From positions 532,160 to 596,159 of the forward strand of contig JAVSMQ010000001.1 in the NCBI GenBank assembly GCA_032027125.1: a stretch of DNA of 64,000 bases. The letters are read 5' to 3'. This document shows, piece by piece, positions 17,355 to 26,054 of the stretch; positions within the stretch are counted from its first letter, which is position 1; every line of letters begins with the position of its first letter. This DNA comes from JANJTB01 sp032027125. Its GTDB lineage: Bacteria > Bacteroidota > Ignavibacteria > Kapaibacteriales > UBA2268. The notes beneath the pieces are model-generated. The model was not told where the DNA came from. It searched no databases and saw only the letters and a list, made by a program, of their open reading frames with translations. The position numbers were made by a program, and so were the translations under genes.

Positions 17355-17839
17355 TCTATCTGATTTTAATTATTGAAATGAAAAATTGAATAGGGAGGTT
17401 TATGATGACCTTTTATTTTATCAACAAAGCCATTCAAGTATTTTCAACTTATTATACTAAGACAGCAGTAATTCAACTCTTATAATTTCAAGATATAATC
17501 AATCAAATTATTACTAATTTACTATGAATAGAATTGATTTTGAAGTATCCGAAATGTTTAATATGAAAATAGTTACAAATATTCAATTATACATAAAAAA
17601 ATCTTTTTTTCTTTCGCAGTTGACAAAATTTTACTTATTTTTGAATGTTATTAAGTTAATATGTTTAGTAATTGAATTTGTTTGATGAATTGAAGTTAGA
17701 AATCTGTTATGAATCAAATATAAAATATTTTGGAAGAAATATTTAAGGGTAACAGTTTTATTATAAATTCTTTATCAGCATTTTAAAAATAGTGTTAATA
17801 ATGAATAGTTGTTTTATTTTTTTAGTTTAGGAGAATTTT
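17355..17839. other. intergenic region before the HmuY-family gene
   Basis: AT-rich gap of 485 nt. It contains a -7-like TATTTTTG (17636-17643) without a well-placed -33, and a 27-codon ORF (17402-17485) behind GGGAGG. Nothing else recognisable. Confidence 0.4.
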
Positions 17840-19118
17840 ATGAAAAAGGTTTTATACATGTTATTGATAGTTCTGGCAACACAGTTCACAATAGCAGCTC
17901 CCATCTTAATTCAGGACTCAGTCGAAACTGGTCCATCTTATAAAGATGATGTTTATTATAGTTTGCACACAGGTTTGAAACATACAATAGATGCTAAGAA
18001 TTGGGATATAGCTTTTGAAATTTTGGGAGCAGGTTTCTCGATTGCCAATAATGGCGGNCGGTTACGGCGTACAGGTTTATCACAAACAAGGAACAACCGC
18101 AGAAGATTTTGATAATCCGGTCGTTTTGAGTGATGTACAAAACAATTGGAAACAGCTTTACAATTCAACAAACACATGGACCGTCGGAGCTTTTAACAGC
18201 AACAAAGATCCATTGAATGATTTTGATTTAGGTTGGGGCGAATACTCAATGGCAACTCACTCAGTCTATGGTACTACATTTTATGTAGTTAAAACAATGA
18301 GCGGTAAATGGAAAAAAATCGTAATTGACGACCTGACCGCCAGAGCTTATAACTTTAGAATCGCTAATCTTGACGGTACTGAATTAATCGAAAGAAAATT
18401 GAATAAAAATAATTATACCGATAAAAATTTCGGTTATTATTCGATTGACAACGATACGTTTTCAGACCGCGAACCATTAGTTTCAAATTGGGATATACAG
18501 TTCAGCAAGTATATAAGTATGGAAGGCGATAATCATGATACTCCATATTCTGTTACCGGAGTAAGAACTAATCCGGCGATTCAGAGTATTCGTGTTTATT
18601 CTCAAACTCCTGAAACAGTACCTGCACCTGACGTTGCTAATTTCGATGGAAATATTACAAACATCGGCAGCAACTGGAAATTCTTTAACGGGTCAAAATT
18701 TGTGATAAATGATACTATTGTATTCTTTTTGTACCGTACGAATACTCAAAAAACTTTCAGACTTGTATTCAATGGTTTTAGCGGCGGTTCAGGCGCAAAC
18801 GGAATTTATAACTTTAAGAAAGAAGAACTTGCAACTTCGGTTAATGATGATATGGAAAACTCTCTATCGTTAGCTTTATATCCCGGAATTGCACAACCTA
18901 ATCAATCTGTGAACATACTTGCAAATTTACAGGGAACGGGCATTGGTGTAATTGAAGTAGTATCATCGGACGGCAGAATGCTGATTTCTCGTGAATTTAC
19001 ATACAACAACGATTTCAACAATCTGGATTTTCAAACAAATAATTTCTCATCGGGACTTTATCTTGTTTCAATCAGAACAAATACGGGAAGAGTAACTCAG
19101 AAGTTGATTATTCAATAA
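17840..19118 (+). CDS. HmuY-family secreted protein with T9SS sorting domain, interrupted by an assembly gap
   Basis: A signal peptide (MKKVLYMLLIVLATQFTIAA) and the HmuY-like block YYSLHTGLKHTIDAKNWDIA lie in one frame; the rest lies in another. The switch occurs at the single N at 18058, where CGG is repeated on both sides. Removing N plus one CGG (4 nt) joins the frames as NNGGYGV and gives a 424-residue protein, so the break is very probably a scaffolding artefact. The C-terminus (LALYPGIAQPNQSVNILANL to GRVTQKLIIQ) is a type A sorting domain. HmuY of Porphyromonas binds haem; family membership alone does not prove haem binding here. A second HmuY-family gene follows. Confidence 0.85.
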
Positions 19119-19155
19119 ATTGGCTATGGGTAAATTTAAGCAATCATGAAAATGT

Positions 19156-19194
19156 TTAGTTATGAGGTGGAATTCTGTTTCACCTCATAACTAA
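19156..19194 (+). terminator. strong hairpin after the first HmuY-family gene
   Basis: A 14-bp perfect stem (TTAGTTATGAGGTG / CACCTCATAACTAA) with an 11-nt loop, followed by a short T-rich stretch, 38 nt after the stop codon. It separates the two HmuY-family genes. Confidence 0.75.
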
Positions 19195-19230
19195 TTTGTT
19201 GACAATTGCATGCCCATTTTAAGTATTAAA

Positions 19231-20250
19231 ATGAAAAATAATATGAAAAATATATTCTTTAAATTAATCTTTGGAATACTATCCGGAATCATTGTAACTT
19301 CATGTTTTCCGGAGGATATTCCTGTCAAACCTTATGACCGCGGCGATGCTATTGTCAGCCAGGTCGGTTTGGAGTCAGATTACAGATGGCAGGTTTATTA
19401 CAGCCTTTCCGAAAACAGAGAATTAAAACGCTCTCTTATGACTGACTGGGATTTAGCTTTTAATTGCACTGATACATCATACACTATAATGCTGAATATG
19501 GCAACTTTTATGTCATCAATTGATAAAGGTGCTGTTAGTTTCGAGAGTATAACATCGTCAGAAGATTCTACGCGGATAGGCGAGAATTCTTACGGTTATG
19601 AAAATATTGATTCCACAGCGATTGGCAGATGGTATGATAGTGAAGATAATAAAATTATTACAAAAAATCATGTATATCTGATTGACCGCGGTTCTAAGTG
19701 GAATGGTAAACCGATTGGATATGTTAAGATGATGGTAATCGGTGCTGACAATCTGGGATTTGATATTAAGGTTGCAAATCTGGACGGGTCGAAAGAACGA
19801 ACAATCCGCATCAATAAAAATCCACTCTTAAATTATATCGCACTATCTTTAGCAAATGACCAAATCCTGGAAATTGAACCTCCAAAAACTGATTGGGATT
19901 TATTGTTTACAAAATACACTTACATATTTTATGAACCCGGCTATATCCCGTATTCCGTAACAGGTGTACTGCTTAATCCGAAATATACTGTTGCTGCTAT
20001 TGACACAATCAGAAAGTTTGAGGAAATAACTTCAGACATGATTGATTCCTATCAGTTTTCAAATCGTATGGATTTAATAGGTTATGACTGGAAAATTGTT
20101 GATATTAGTACCGGAGTATATACAGTATTACCGGAGATGAATTATATCATTAAGGATACTAAAGGATTTTATTACAAACTCCATTTTATCGGGTATGTCA
20201 ATGATGAAGGTGAAAGAGGTTCCCCGAAATTTGAATTTCAAAAGCTGTAA
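19231..20250 (+). CDS. HmuY-family lipoprotein
   Basis: 339 residues from the ATG at 19231 (other in-frame starts at 19210 and 19243). The N-terminus is a lipoprotein signal ending in the lipobox IVTSC. The body shows the HmuY-like pattern seen in the preceding gene: YRWQVYYSLSEN, MTDWDLAFNC near 75, a second TDWDLLFTKYTY near 225 and IPYSVTGVLLNP near 245; the upstream protein has the matching PYSVTGVRTNP. No sorting domain, so it is probably anchored in the outer membrane. The pair may be functionally linked surface binders; the ligand is unknown. A hairpin follows at 20280-20305. Confidence 0.75.
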   Translation: MKNNMKNIFFKLIFGILSGIIVTSCFPEDIPVKPYDRGDAIVSQVGLESDYRWQVYYSLSENRELKRSLMTDWDLAFNCTDTSYTIMLNMATFMSSIDKGAVSFESITSSEDSTRIGENSYGYENIDSTAIGRWYDSEDNKIITKNHVYLIDRGSKWNGKPIGYVKMMVIGADNLGFDIKVANLDGSKERTIRINKNPLLNYIALSLANDQILEIEPPKTDWDLLFTKYTYIFYEPGYIPYSVTGVLLNPKYTVAAIDTIRKFEEITSDMIDSYQFSNRMDLIGYDWKIVDISTGVYTVLPEMNYIIKDTKGFYYKLHFIGYVNDEGERGSPKFEFQKL

Positions 20251-20279
20251 TGAAAATGTTACCCGGTATGCAGTTCCGG

Positions 20280-20305
20280 TTAGGTTTTTTCATCAGTAAA
20301 CCTAA
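20280..20305 (+). terminator. hairpin after the second HmuY-family gene
   Basis: TTAGGTTT / AAACCTAA, 8-bp perfect stem with a 10-nt loop, 30 nt past the stop codon. The downstream T tract is poor, so termination is likely but not certain. Confidence 0.5.
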
Positions 20306-20404
20306 TTTACTTAAGCCGGGTTTGTAATAGAAAATAAAAGAGTTGTTTTATTTGATACGTAATTCACCATTACGCATTTTTTGTTATCTTTCAATTTAAA
20401 TCAA

Positions 20405-20776
20405 TCAAAATTTATTGAAAATAAAATATACTGCCAATATCATACATCCGAAACCGACAAAATGATTCCATTTAATAACTTCTTCTTTGAAAAACAGCAG
20501 AGTAAAAATCGTAAACACTGTCAGAGTAATTACTTCCTGCATTACTTTCAGTTCAAGAAGTGAAAATACACCCCCATTTCCTGTAAATCCGTATTTATTA
20601 GCCGGAACCTGAAAAATATATTCAAAGAATGCAACTCCCCAGCTAATCAGTATTATCATAAATAATCCTAATTTACTGAAACCGGGCATCTCCTTGAATT
20701 TCAGGTGACCGTACCAGGCAATTGTCATAAACACATTCGACAAAATAAGCAAACCGATTGTTGCTAATGAATTCAT
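20405..20776 (-). CDS. DMT-superfamily membrane protein (DUF486)
   Basis: 123 residues, four predicted membrane helices (about 4-22, 36-54, 74-92 and 101-120). The conserved DUF486 elements are visible: LSNVFMTIAWYGHLKF at the start, ISWGVAFFEYIFQVPANKYG in the middle (aromatic-rich, with the invariant N/R-Y pair) and LKVMQEVITL. DUF486 proteins are single-module relatives of drug/metabolite transporters; substrates are unknown. It lies downstream of, and in the same direction as, nothing obvious: the beta-helix gene ends on the same strand 70 nt away on its upstream side and could be cotranscribed. Confidence 0.85.
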   Translation of the reverse strand: MNSLATIGLLILSNVFMTIAWYGHLKFKEMPGFSKLGLFMIILISWGVAFFEYIFQVPANKYGFTGNGGVFSLLELKVMQEVITLTVFTIFTLLFFKEEVIKWNHFVGFGCMILAVYFIFNKF

Positions 20777-20846
20777 AGATTCCTGTTATTAAAAATACAC
20801 AAATTGAATACAGCAAAAATCGTGCAATTTCGGGACATAATCAGTA

Positions 20847-22334
20847 TTATTTTGAAATAATTACAGGAATAATATGAAATTTGTTCTTTTCGCCGATTAA
20901 TTTTATAAAATATGTCCCGGATGAGAATTTCTTTAAGTTAATATTGTACGGCTGAATTCCGGATACCTTATACTTATCAAGCTCCATTCCATCCAAATCA
21001 TATAAAATTATTTCATTTATCAGGTTTTCGCCTGTTTCGATTGTCAATTGATTTTGAGCAGGATTCGGATAGATATTAATTCCCATAAATTGCCTGTCAT
21101 CTACTGTTGTACCGGAATTTTCATTGACAGCACCGATTGGACTTGGCAGCGGAAAATTTTTACCGTAAAAATCCGAATATAAATTCACATTCTGCCCGTT
21201 TCCTATTGCAGGTGAACCTTCTTTTGGAGACAGATTTGAATCAATGAGCGATGTAAATAAAGGATTCTGACCTACAATTCCGCCGGTTTCTTCAACAGGC
21301 AGATTCGGATAATTGCCGCCTGGATTTTGATAATTATACCATAAATTATTCTTGAAAATAAATGTTTCGGGAAGTGTATTAGGTCCGATGTTTAATGCAG
21401 GATTAGTTGCAGCATTTGAAAAATAAAAAATGTTGTTAATAACTGAATTATCCGAGCATTTAACAAGCTGGGCATCATTATTTTCCTGCAGAATTCTGAT
21501 TGACCACTTATCGGGATTGATGATTGTATTATTAAAAACCGAACAATATCTGGCACCGACAAATGCAAACGGTGCTGTCGAACCCCAGAATATATTTGAG
21601 TGTACAGTTATCGAGCCGGCTTCAAAATTTGAATTCAATGGTCGGAAGAATTCCATTCCGGTGCTGCCGCCAATATTTATCGAACGCTGCCCGCCCCGGA
21701 TAAACTCATTGCGCCGTATGGTTATTTCCCTGCAGCCGCCCTTTGCCTGAATGCAGTTCGAACCTCCATCGCTGAAACGGTTAATTTCAATAAGCCCGTT
21801 ATGACAGCCGACCATATCAATCATACTGCCGCCTGCTGCACCATTTGAAAATTTGCAGTTGCGTATAAAGAAATCATCAACACCCGACATTTTCAGACAA
21901 TCATTATTTCCGCTTGCATCCATGCCATACCAGATACAGTTTTCAATTGTGATATGATGAGTGGGTGATGAATAATCACCGCCGTCGTCTATATTCATAC
22001 CGTTTCCGGTCTGTGCTTCAAATGATAGATTCTGCAGGGTAACATACTCTATATCCGAGAACTGCAATCCGGTCGAAGAACCGAGAAACAGTACATTTTC
22101 TGACAATCCTGAACTGATTACTATTGGATTTTCGGCGGTTCCCTTGAGGTCGGAAATATACTGCCCCTGAGTTATCGGACTGTCAAAAAGCAGAATCGTA
22201 TCTCCCGGCAAAGCATTTTGAGCAGCCTGAGTAATCAGTGGAAAGTCTTTACCGCTGCCGACAGTTACCACGCGTGACTGCATTTCAATTATACTTAGAA
22301 TCGTTAGCATTACTATTACGAAAAGATTTTTCAT
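20847..22334 (-). CDS. right-handed beta-helix protein with T9SS sorting domain
   Basis: 495 residues from the ATG at 22334, which gives a signal peptide (MKNLFVIVMLTILSIIEMQS); the frame is open for 27 more codons upstream without one. Residues ~30-380 form repeated short strands typical of parallel beta-helices (NPIVISSG, YVTLQNLSF, HHITIENCIWYG, FFIRNCKFSNG, REITIRRNEF, NSVINNIFYF). The C-terminal ~80 residues (INIYPNPAQNQLTIETGE to FHIIPVIISK) are a type A sorting domain. Such proteins are often polysaccharide lyases or adhesins; no catalytic set could be identified. Expected at the cell surface. Confidence 0.85.
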   Translation of the reverse strand: MKNLFVIVMLTILSIIEMQSRVVTVGSGKDFPLITQAAQNALPGDTILLFDSPITQGQYISDLKGTAENPIVISSGLSENVLFLGSSTGLQFSDIEYVTLQNLSFEAQTGNGMNIDDGGDYSSPTHHITIENCIWYGMDASGNNDCLKMSGVDDFFIRNCKFSNGAAGGSMIDMVGCHNGLIEINRFSDGGSNCIQAKGGCREITIRRNEFIRGGQRSINIGGSTGMEFFRPLNSNFEAGSITVHSNIFWGSTAPFAFVGARYCSVFNNTIINPDKWSIRILQENNDAQLVKCSDNSVINNIFYFSNAATNPALNIGPNTLPETFIFKNNLWYNYQNPGGNYPNLPVEETGGIVGQNPLFTSLIDSNLSPKEGSPAIGNGQNVNLYSDFYGKNFPLPSPIGAVNENSGTTVDDRQFMGINIYPNPAQNQLTIETGENLINEIILYDLDGMELDKYKVSGIQPYNINLKKFSSGTYFIKLIGEKNKFHIIPVIISK

Positions 22335-22687
22335 ATTATTTTTCCTGAATGTCAATTCTAAAAATGCAAGATAATACTTTTTTGAATTTAATTGAAATAA
22401 TACGTATTTTTTCAAGCATAACGTTCTGTTGAATAAGTAAAAGATTCCAATTTTGTCAGTCTGAGCGAAGTCGAAGACGGCATTGACACATTTCTACTTC
22501 GCTCAATGTTACTTTCATCCAGAATTAGAATAAATAAATACTTTTTCAACAGACTTTTCAAGTAAATAATACAACAATTCAATTTATAAAATATTAGGGT
22601 ATATTATTACGTTTTAAATTAAAGGTTTATAATTGCTGCTAAAATGTTGTTTTTAAAATTTATTTATACAAATTAAAGTCATTGGTT
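22335..22687. other. intergenic region with dispersed-repeat fragment
   Basis: 353 nt without a gene. The segment around 22455-22505 (GTCTGAGCGAAGTCGAAGAC and TACTTCGCTCAATG) is an imperfect palindromic intergenic repeat; a related fragment follows at 22927-22960. The remainder is AT-rich sequence leading to the small gene at 22688. Confidence 0.45.
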
Positions 22688-22924
22688 ATGGATACAGAAT
22701 TGACGATAAAATTGGATAATTACTTGATACAAAAAGCTAATGAGTATGCTTTATCACAACAGAGAAGTCTTTCATTACTGATTGAATCTTATCTTAAATC
22801 TTTGATTGATAGTGAATCAAAGAAGAATGGTAACGAAAATGAAATTTCTCCTTATATAAAAAGTATGCGTACAGGAGTACAAATTCCTTCAGATTTTGAT
22901 TATAAAAAAGATTTCATTAATTAA
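22688..22924 (+). CDS. DUF6364-like antitoxin, no toxin partner
   Basis: 78 residues from the ATG at 22688 (an in-frame TTG lies two codons earlier). MDTELTIKLDNYLIQKANEY and LSQQRSLSLLIESYLKSL are the ribbon-helix-helix-like core of the DUF6364 group, small proteins usually encoded just upstream of a PIN-domain (VapC) toxin. The acidic and basic tail (SPYIKSMRTGVQIPSDFDYK) would wrap the toxin. Here no toxin follows: the stop at 22924 is followed by dispersed repeats and then a gene on the opposite strand. It is probably an orphan antitoxin or the remains of a broken pair. Confidence 0.65.
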   Translation: MDTELTIKLDNYLIQKANEYALSQQRSLSLLIESYLKSLIDSESKKNGNENEISPYIKSMRTGVQIPSDFDYKKDFIN

Positions 22925-22926
22925 CA

Positions 22927-23120
22927 GCCTGGATTCTTCGCTGCCGCTCAGAATGACTAACCAAAAAGTGTCGTTTTAAGTTATAAAGTTTACGAAATTC
23001 CGTTATTTTTTAGAACGAATCAGCACTACTTTGAAATAGGAGAAAGTGAGCGTAGCGAGCAGGGTGATTTTTTATTTTCGCGAAAATGAGTTTTTATGAA
23101 AGTCAGGAGTATTGTGATTA
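22927..23120. repeat. mosaic of dispersed intergenic repeats
   Basis: Contains GGATTCTTCGCTGCCGCTCA (22932-22951), related to 22455-22505, and GTGAGCGTAGCGAGCAGGG (about 23047-23065) followed by GATTTTTTATTTTCGCGAAAA. The latter block recurs near 31337-31385 in similar order, so these are members of a dispersed family. No gene was seen. Confidence 0.6.
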
Positions 23121-23121
23121 C

Positions 23122-23296
23122 AATCAGATTAATCAGTCCAATCAGATAAATCAAAGGTTCAGACATCTTAATCAATTAAATCATTAGAATCAGCTTAATC
23201 AATAGTTCAGACATCTTAATCAATTAAATCATTGGAATCAGTTTAACCAAAGGTTCAGACTATATATCAGTCCCATCAGGTTAATCAAGGGTTCAG
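23122..23296. repeat. nonamer-phased AATC / TTCAGAC repeat cluster
   Basis: Units of exactly nine bases, each beginning AATC, run in phase (AATCAGATT AATCAGTCC and so on) and every series closes with AAAGG or ATAG then TTCAGACAT. At least four such series follow one another, with a 3-nt CTT spacer between the first three. The last copy, GGTTCAGACAA, contains the stop codon (TCA, i.e. TGA on minus) of the gene ending at 23293. Related copies lie at 15350-15400 and 7106-7115. Confidence 0.8.
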
Positions 23297-24774
23297 ACAA
23301 TACTTATTTTTTTCATATCGTCGAATACATAATCAAGCAATTTTTTTCCTAAATCCGAAACTGTGATTATTGATTCTTTCCCGATAACTGAATTATTCAG
23401 ATACTGCATCCTTAATATATCGCCATTGTAAAGTTCGGGTATAATTCCTGCGAAGAAAAATCCGTGCTGTTCAATTTTCTTCACTGTTTCAGGTGTTGAC
23501 TGGTCGGATAGATGCAGGTCAATATAAATGCAGTCAATTTTACGGTTTTTGATATCTTTCACTTTCGAAGAAATCATTTCTGTAAAATCTTTACCGATAC
23601 TTTTTACAACCAAAAAAGCCTGACTCCATTCGGGACGGATAATCATATCAATGATGCTGTTATTATCCTGAAAATCCGTGCTTTTTTCATGATTGAAATT
23701 TCTGCTTAAACCGATACTTTCATAAATTTCCTTAATCATATCAGCATGTTCACCCGGCAAATACACTTCGCGGTTTGGCTCCTGACTGACTTTCATATAA
23801 TAAAGTATTGCCGATTGCCGCTGCGATTGCTCATTTTCGTTTATTTTCTTAAAGAAAAGAGTTTCAGGAATATAGCCTAACAAAATGCCGGTTTCTTTTG
23901 CTCCAAGCGAGATATTACCCTTCTGAGTATATGGATGTATTGAAACGGATTCGGAATAAAAACCGTAACTTCCTCTTTCGGTTTCGAGTTCGGCAAGATA
24001 TTTTTTCATTGTCTCAAATAATCCGCGTCCGCGGTATCTGGGGTCAACAACAGCTTGTCCGGTCTCCCCTACTTTCGAATCTTTTGACAGGAAATTGAGT
24101 CCAAGATGTGCAACAAGCTCGCCGTCCGAATTAATGGCAACACAGGAGCGGAGCAGTTCCGATTCCAATAACTCAATAATTTTTTCGGGGTAATAGATAT
24201 AATCACTTATATAAGTATAGCCGTAAGTCCGGTAAACACAGGCTGCAAGTTCAATCGCCATTTCTTTAGTCATCATCATCAGTTCTACCGGTCGTTCATC
24301 CTTTGGAACGTCTCTTTCAAGGACTTTGATGGGTTCGCTTATATAATGTTCAATATTTTTATGAGGAATATTGATATGCAGTTCAATCCGCTTGCCTTGC
24401 TTGCCGAGGTTATGGAAATGAATTTCATCTGCAAAAGCACGCATTAACAGCAGACGTAAAGCACTGTCGTCATGTTTTTCAAATTTGGAAAGTTCGTAAG
24501 GAAGTCCCTTGTCTTCGAAAGCTATTATCAACTGATTCGGTTTTCTTTCAAAAGCAATTTCGTAGAATCCTGATTCTCCTTCATCAAACGAATTTTCAAT
24601 AATATTCAGAGCTGTTTCTTCTATGACAAGCTGGATTTTAATTATTTCGGTTTCGGAAAAACCGTTCATCTTTGCAATTTGTTCGGCAAAAAGATTTAAA
24701 GCTGAAATCATTTTATTATTATTTATCAGCTTTATTCTTGCAAATTCAAAAATATCAGAATTGAAAGTTTCCAA
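23293..24774 (-). CDS. RsbW-like ATPase fused to GNAT acetyltransferase
   Basis: 493 residues. The first ~135 form a GHKL/RsbW-type ATP-binding domain: the N box IQLVIEETALNIIENSFDEG, then the G1 box FEDKGLPYEL. After a linker (about 136-165), a GNAT domain spans ~165-325, with HLGLNFLSKDSKVGETGQAV and the acetyl-CoA loop DPRYRGRGLFETMKKYL. Residues ~330-493 form a further alpha/beta segment with no family I recognise. The kinase-like and acetyltransferase domains in one chain suggest a regulator acting on an anti-sigma-factor antagonist or a protein-acetylation switch. The start is 5 nt after the lipoprotein gene, so it is the distal gene of the queA-panB unit. Its stop codon lies in a repeat. 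Confidence 0.8.
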   Translation of the reverse strand: METFNSDIFEFARIKLINNNKMISALNLFAEQIAKMNGFSETEIIKIQLVIEETALNIIENSFDEGESGFYEIAFERKPNQLIIAFEDKGLPYELSKFEKHDDSALRLLLMRAFADEIHFHNLGKQGKRIELHINIPHKNIEHYISEPIKVLERDVPKDERPVELMMMTKEMAIELAACVYRTYGYTYISDYIYYPEKIIELLESELLRSCVAINSDGELVAHLGLNFLSKDSKVGETGQAVVDPRYRGRGLFETMKKYLAELETERGSYGFYSESVSIHPYTQKGNISLGAKETGILLGYIPETLFFKKINENEQSQRQSAILYYMKVSQEPNREVYLPGEHADMIKEIYESIGLSRNFNHEKSTDFQDNNSIIDMIIRPEWSQAFLVVKSIGKDFTEMISSKVKDIKNRKIDCIYIDLHLSDQSTPETVKKIEQHGFFFAGIIPELYNGDILRMQYLNNSVIGKESIITVSDLGKKLLDYVFDDMKKISIV

Positions 24775-24779
24775 TTTGT

Positions 24780-25175
24780 TTACTCCTTAGTTAATCTTGC
24801 ACCTTCAAGAACCCACTTTCTCATACCCTTGATGTGGTTTTCGGTTATGTTTGATTTTTCGTAATAAGTATTATGCGGCTTTGTTTCTTCCAGAATTTGA
24901 ATCAGTAAACTTTGGTCCGGATTTTCAGGAATCACAAGCCCGGGACTGTTAATTATTCTAAAATAATCATCAAGATAGATACCATTCGTCGAAGAAAAAC
25001 CATGACAGCTTGAGAACGCACAAGTCAGTCTTAAGAATGGCTCTACCTGAGAGGTATAACTGACATTTTTTTCCGGGAAAATGATGTCTTTCGGATTAGT
25101 AATTGAATCGGGACAACCCGTTAACAATAAAATCATAAAAATAACCGGTAAAATATAAATCAAAAGTCTTTTCAT
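24780..25175 (-). CDS. small lipoprotein with CX4CH motif
   Basis: 131 residues. A lipoprotein signal ends in LLTGC (acylated Cys about 21). Residues ~45-62 contain VEPFLRLTCAFSSCHGFSS: a CX4CH arrangement close to, but not the same as, the CXXCH haem site of c-type cytochromes, in the sequence context of the cytochrome-like 'VxPxLxxxCxxCHG' domains. The C-terminal HIKGMRKWVLEGA also matches those domains. Whether haem is attached is doubtful with four intervening residues. Its ATG overlaps the panB stop (TAATG), so it is translationally coupled to panB. Confidence 0.7.
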   Translation of the reverse strand: MKRLLIYILPVIFMILLLTGCPDSITNPKDIIFPEKNVSYTSQVEPFLRLTCAFSSCHGFSSTNGIYLDDYFRIINSPGLVIPENPDQSLLIQILEETKPHNTYYEKSNITENHIKGMRKWVLEGARLTKE

Positions 25176-26005
25176 TAATAAGATTCCTTATCATTAGGAA
25201 ATTCACCTTTACGTATATCTTCACCATACTTTTTGGTAGAATTTAGCATAATCTCATTTAAATTAGCATATCTGCGTACAAATCTCGGACTGAAATCAAC
25301 CGTTAGACCGAGCATATCAGTCCAGACAAGTATCTGCCCGTCGCAGTAAGGACCGGCACCAATACCTATTGTAGGAATAGTCAGGGATTCACTTATTTTT
25401 TTTCCGAGTTCTGCCGGAATTTTCTCGAAAACAATTGCAAAAGCACCGGCTTCCTGCAATAGATGAGCGTCGTTGTATATACTTTCGGCTTCGTTAACAT
25501 CTTTACCCCTTGCTCTGTAAGAACCAAACTGGTTTATACTTTGAGGTGTCAGCCCGAGATGTCCCATGACCGGTATTCCGGCTTCCGTCATTTTAGATGT
25601 TGCCTCGACAACAATATTAGAGCCGCCTTCAAGTTTGACTGCGTTACAGCCTGTTTCTTTCATGATTCTGCCGGCATTGGTAAATGCCTCATTTGCAGTT
25701 ACCTGATAAGTCATAAACGGCATATCGGCTACTATCAAAGGTCGCTCGGAGCCGTTTACAACAGCCTTTGTGTGGTAAATAGTCTGCTCAAGTGTAACGG
25801 ATAAAGTTGTTTCAAGTCCCTGAAATACATTGCCCAGTGAATCACCTACTAAAAGGACATCAACTCCAGCTTCGGAAAATACTCTTGCAGTTGTTGCATC
25901 GTAAGCTGTCAGACACACAATTTTTATGCCTGACTTTTTCATTTCTTTAAGCCTTAAAGTAGTAACTTTCTTTTTTTCGTAATCGTACTGTTTAACTATA
26001 CTCAT
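25175..26005 (-). CDS. panB: 3-methyl-2-oxobutanoate hydroxymethyltransferase (ketopantoate hydroxymethyltransferase)
   Basis: 276 residues, the standard PanB length. It transfers a hydroxymethyl group from 5,10-methylenetetrahydrofolate to 2-oxoisovalerate, the first committed step of pantothenate and CoA synthesis, in the cytosol. Signature elements: CLTAYDATTARVFSEAGVD, the metal-binding VGDSLGNVF with its Asp, ADMPFMTYQV, VKLEGG, MGHLGLTPQSINQFG and the catalytic Glu region IVFEKIPAELGKKI. It lies 49 nt after queA and overlaps the next gene by one base. panC and panD are not in the window. Confidence 0.97.
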   Translation of the reverse strand: MSIVKQYDYEKKKVTTLRLKEMKKSGIKIVCLTAYDATTARVFSEAGVDVLLVGDSLGNVFQGLETTLSVTLEQTIYHTKAVVNGSERPLIVADMPFMTYQVTANEAFTNAGRIMKETGCNAVKLEGGSNIVVEATSKMTEAGIPVMGHLGLTPQSINQFGSYRARGKDVNEAESIYNDAHLLQEAGAFAIVFEKIPAELGKKISESLTIPTIGIGAGPYCDGQILVWTDMLGLTVDFSPRFVRRYANLNEIMLNSTKKYGEDIRKGEFPNDKESY

Positions 26006-26054
26006 CTAAAAAATTCCAATATCATAGTAATACAAAGTAAACGAAATTATTTGA

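Noticed and set aside
17402..17485. 27-codon ORF behind GGGAGG
   Set aside because: Low-complexity hydrophobic peptide, no promoter close by, and lower codon quality than the 31-codon ORF at 53892; probably chance.
17840..19118. Pseudogene by frameshift
   Set aside because: The only frame change is at the single N with duplicated flanks; both sides form one family protein when the gap is closed.
17840..20250. Dedicated haem-uptake locus because of the HmuY-family proteins
   Set aside because: No TonB-dependent receptor, HmuSTUV-type gene or haem-binding residues could be found; family membership alone is not enough.
23122..23296. CRISPR-like look of regularly spaced repeats
   Set aside because: Units are nine bases with related, not unique, sequences between the TTCAGAC copies; there are no 25-40-nt spacers and no cas gene nearby.
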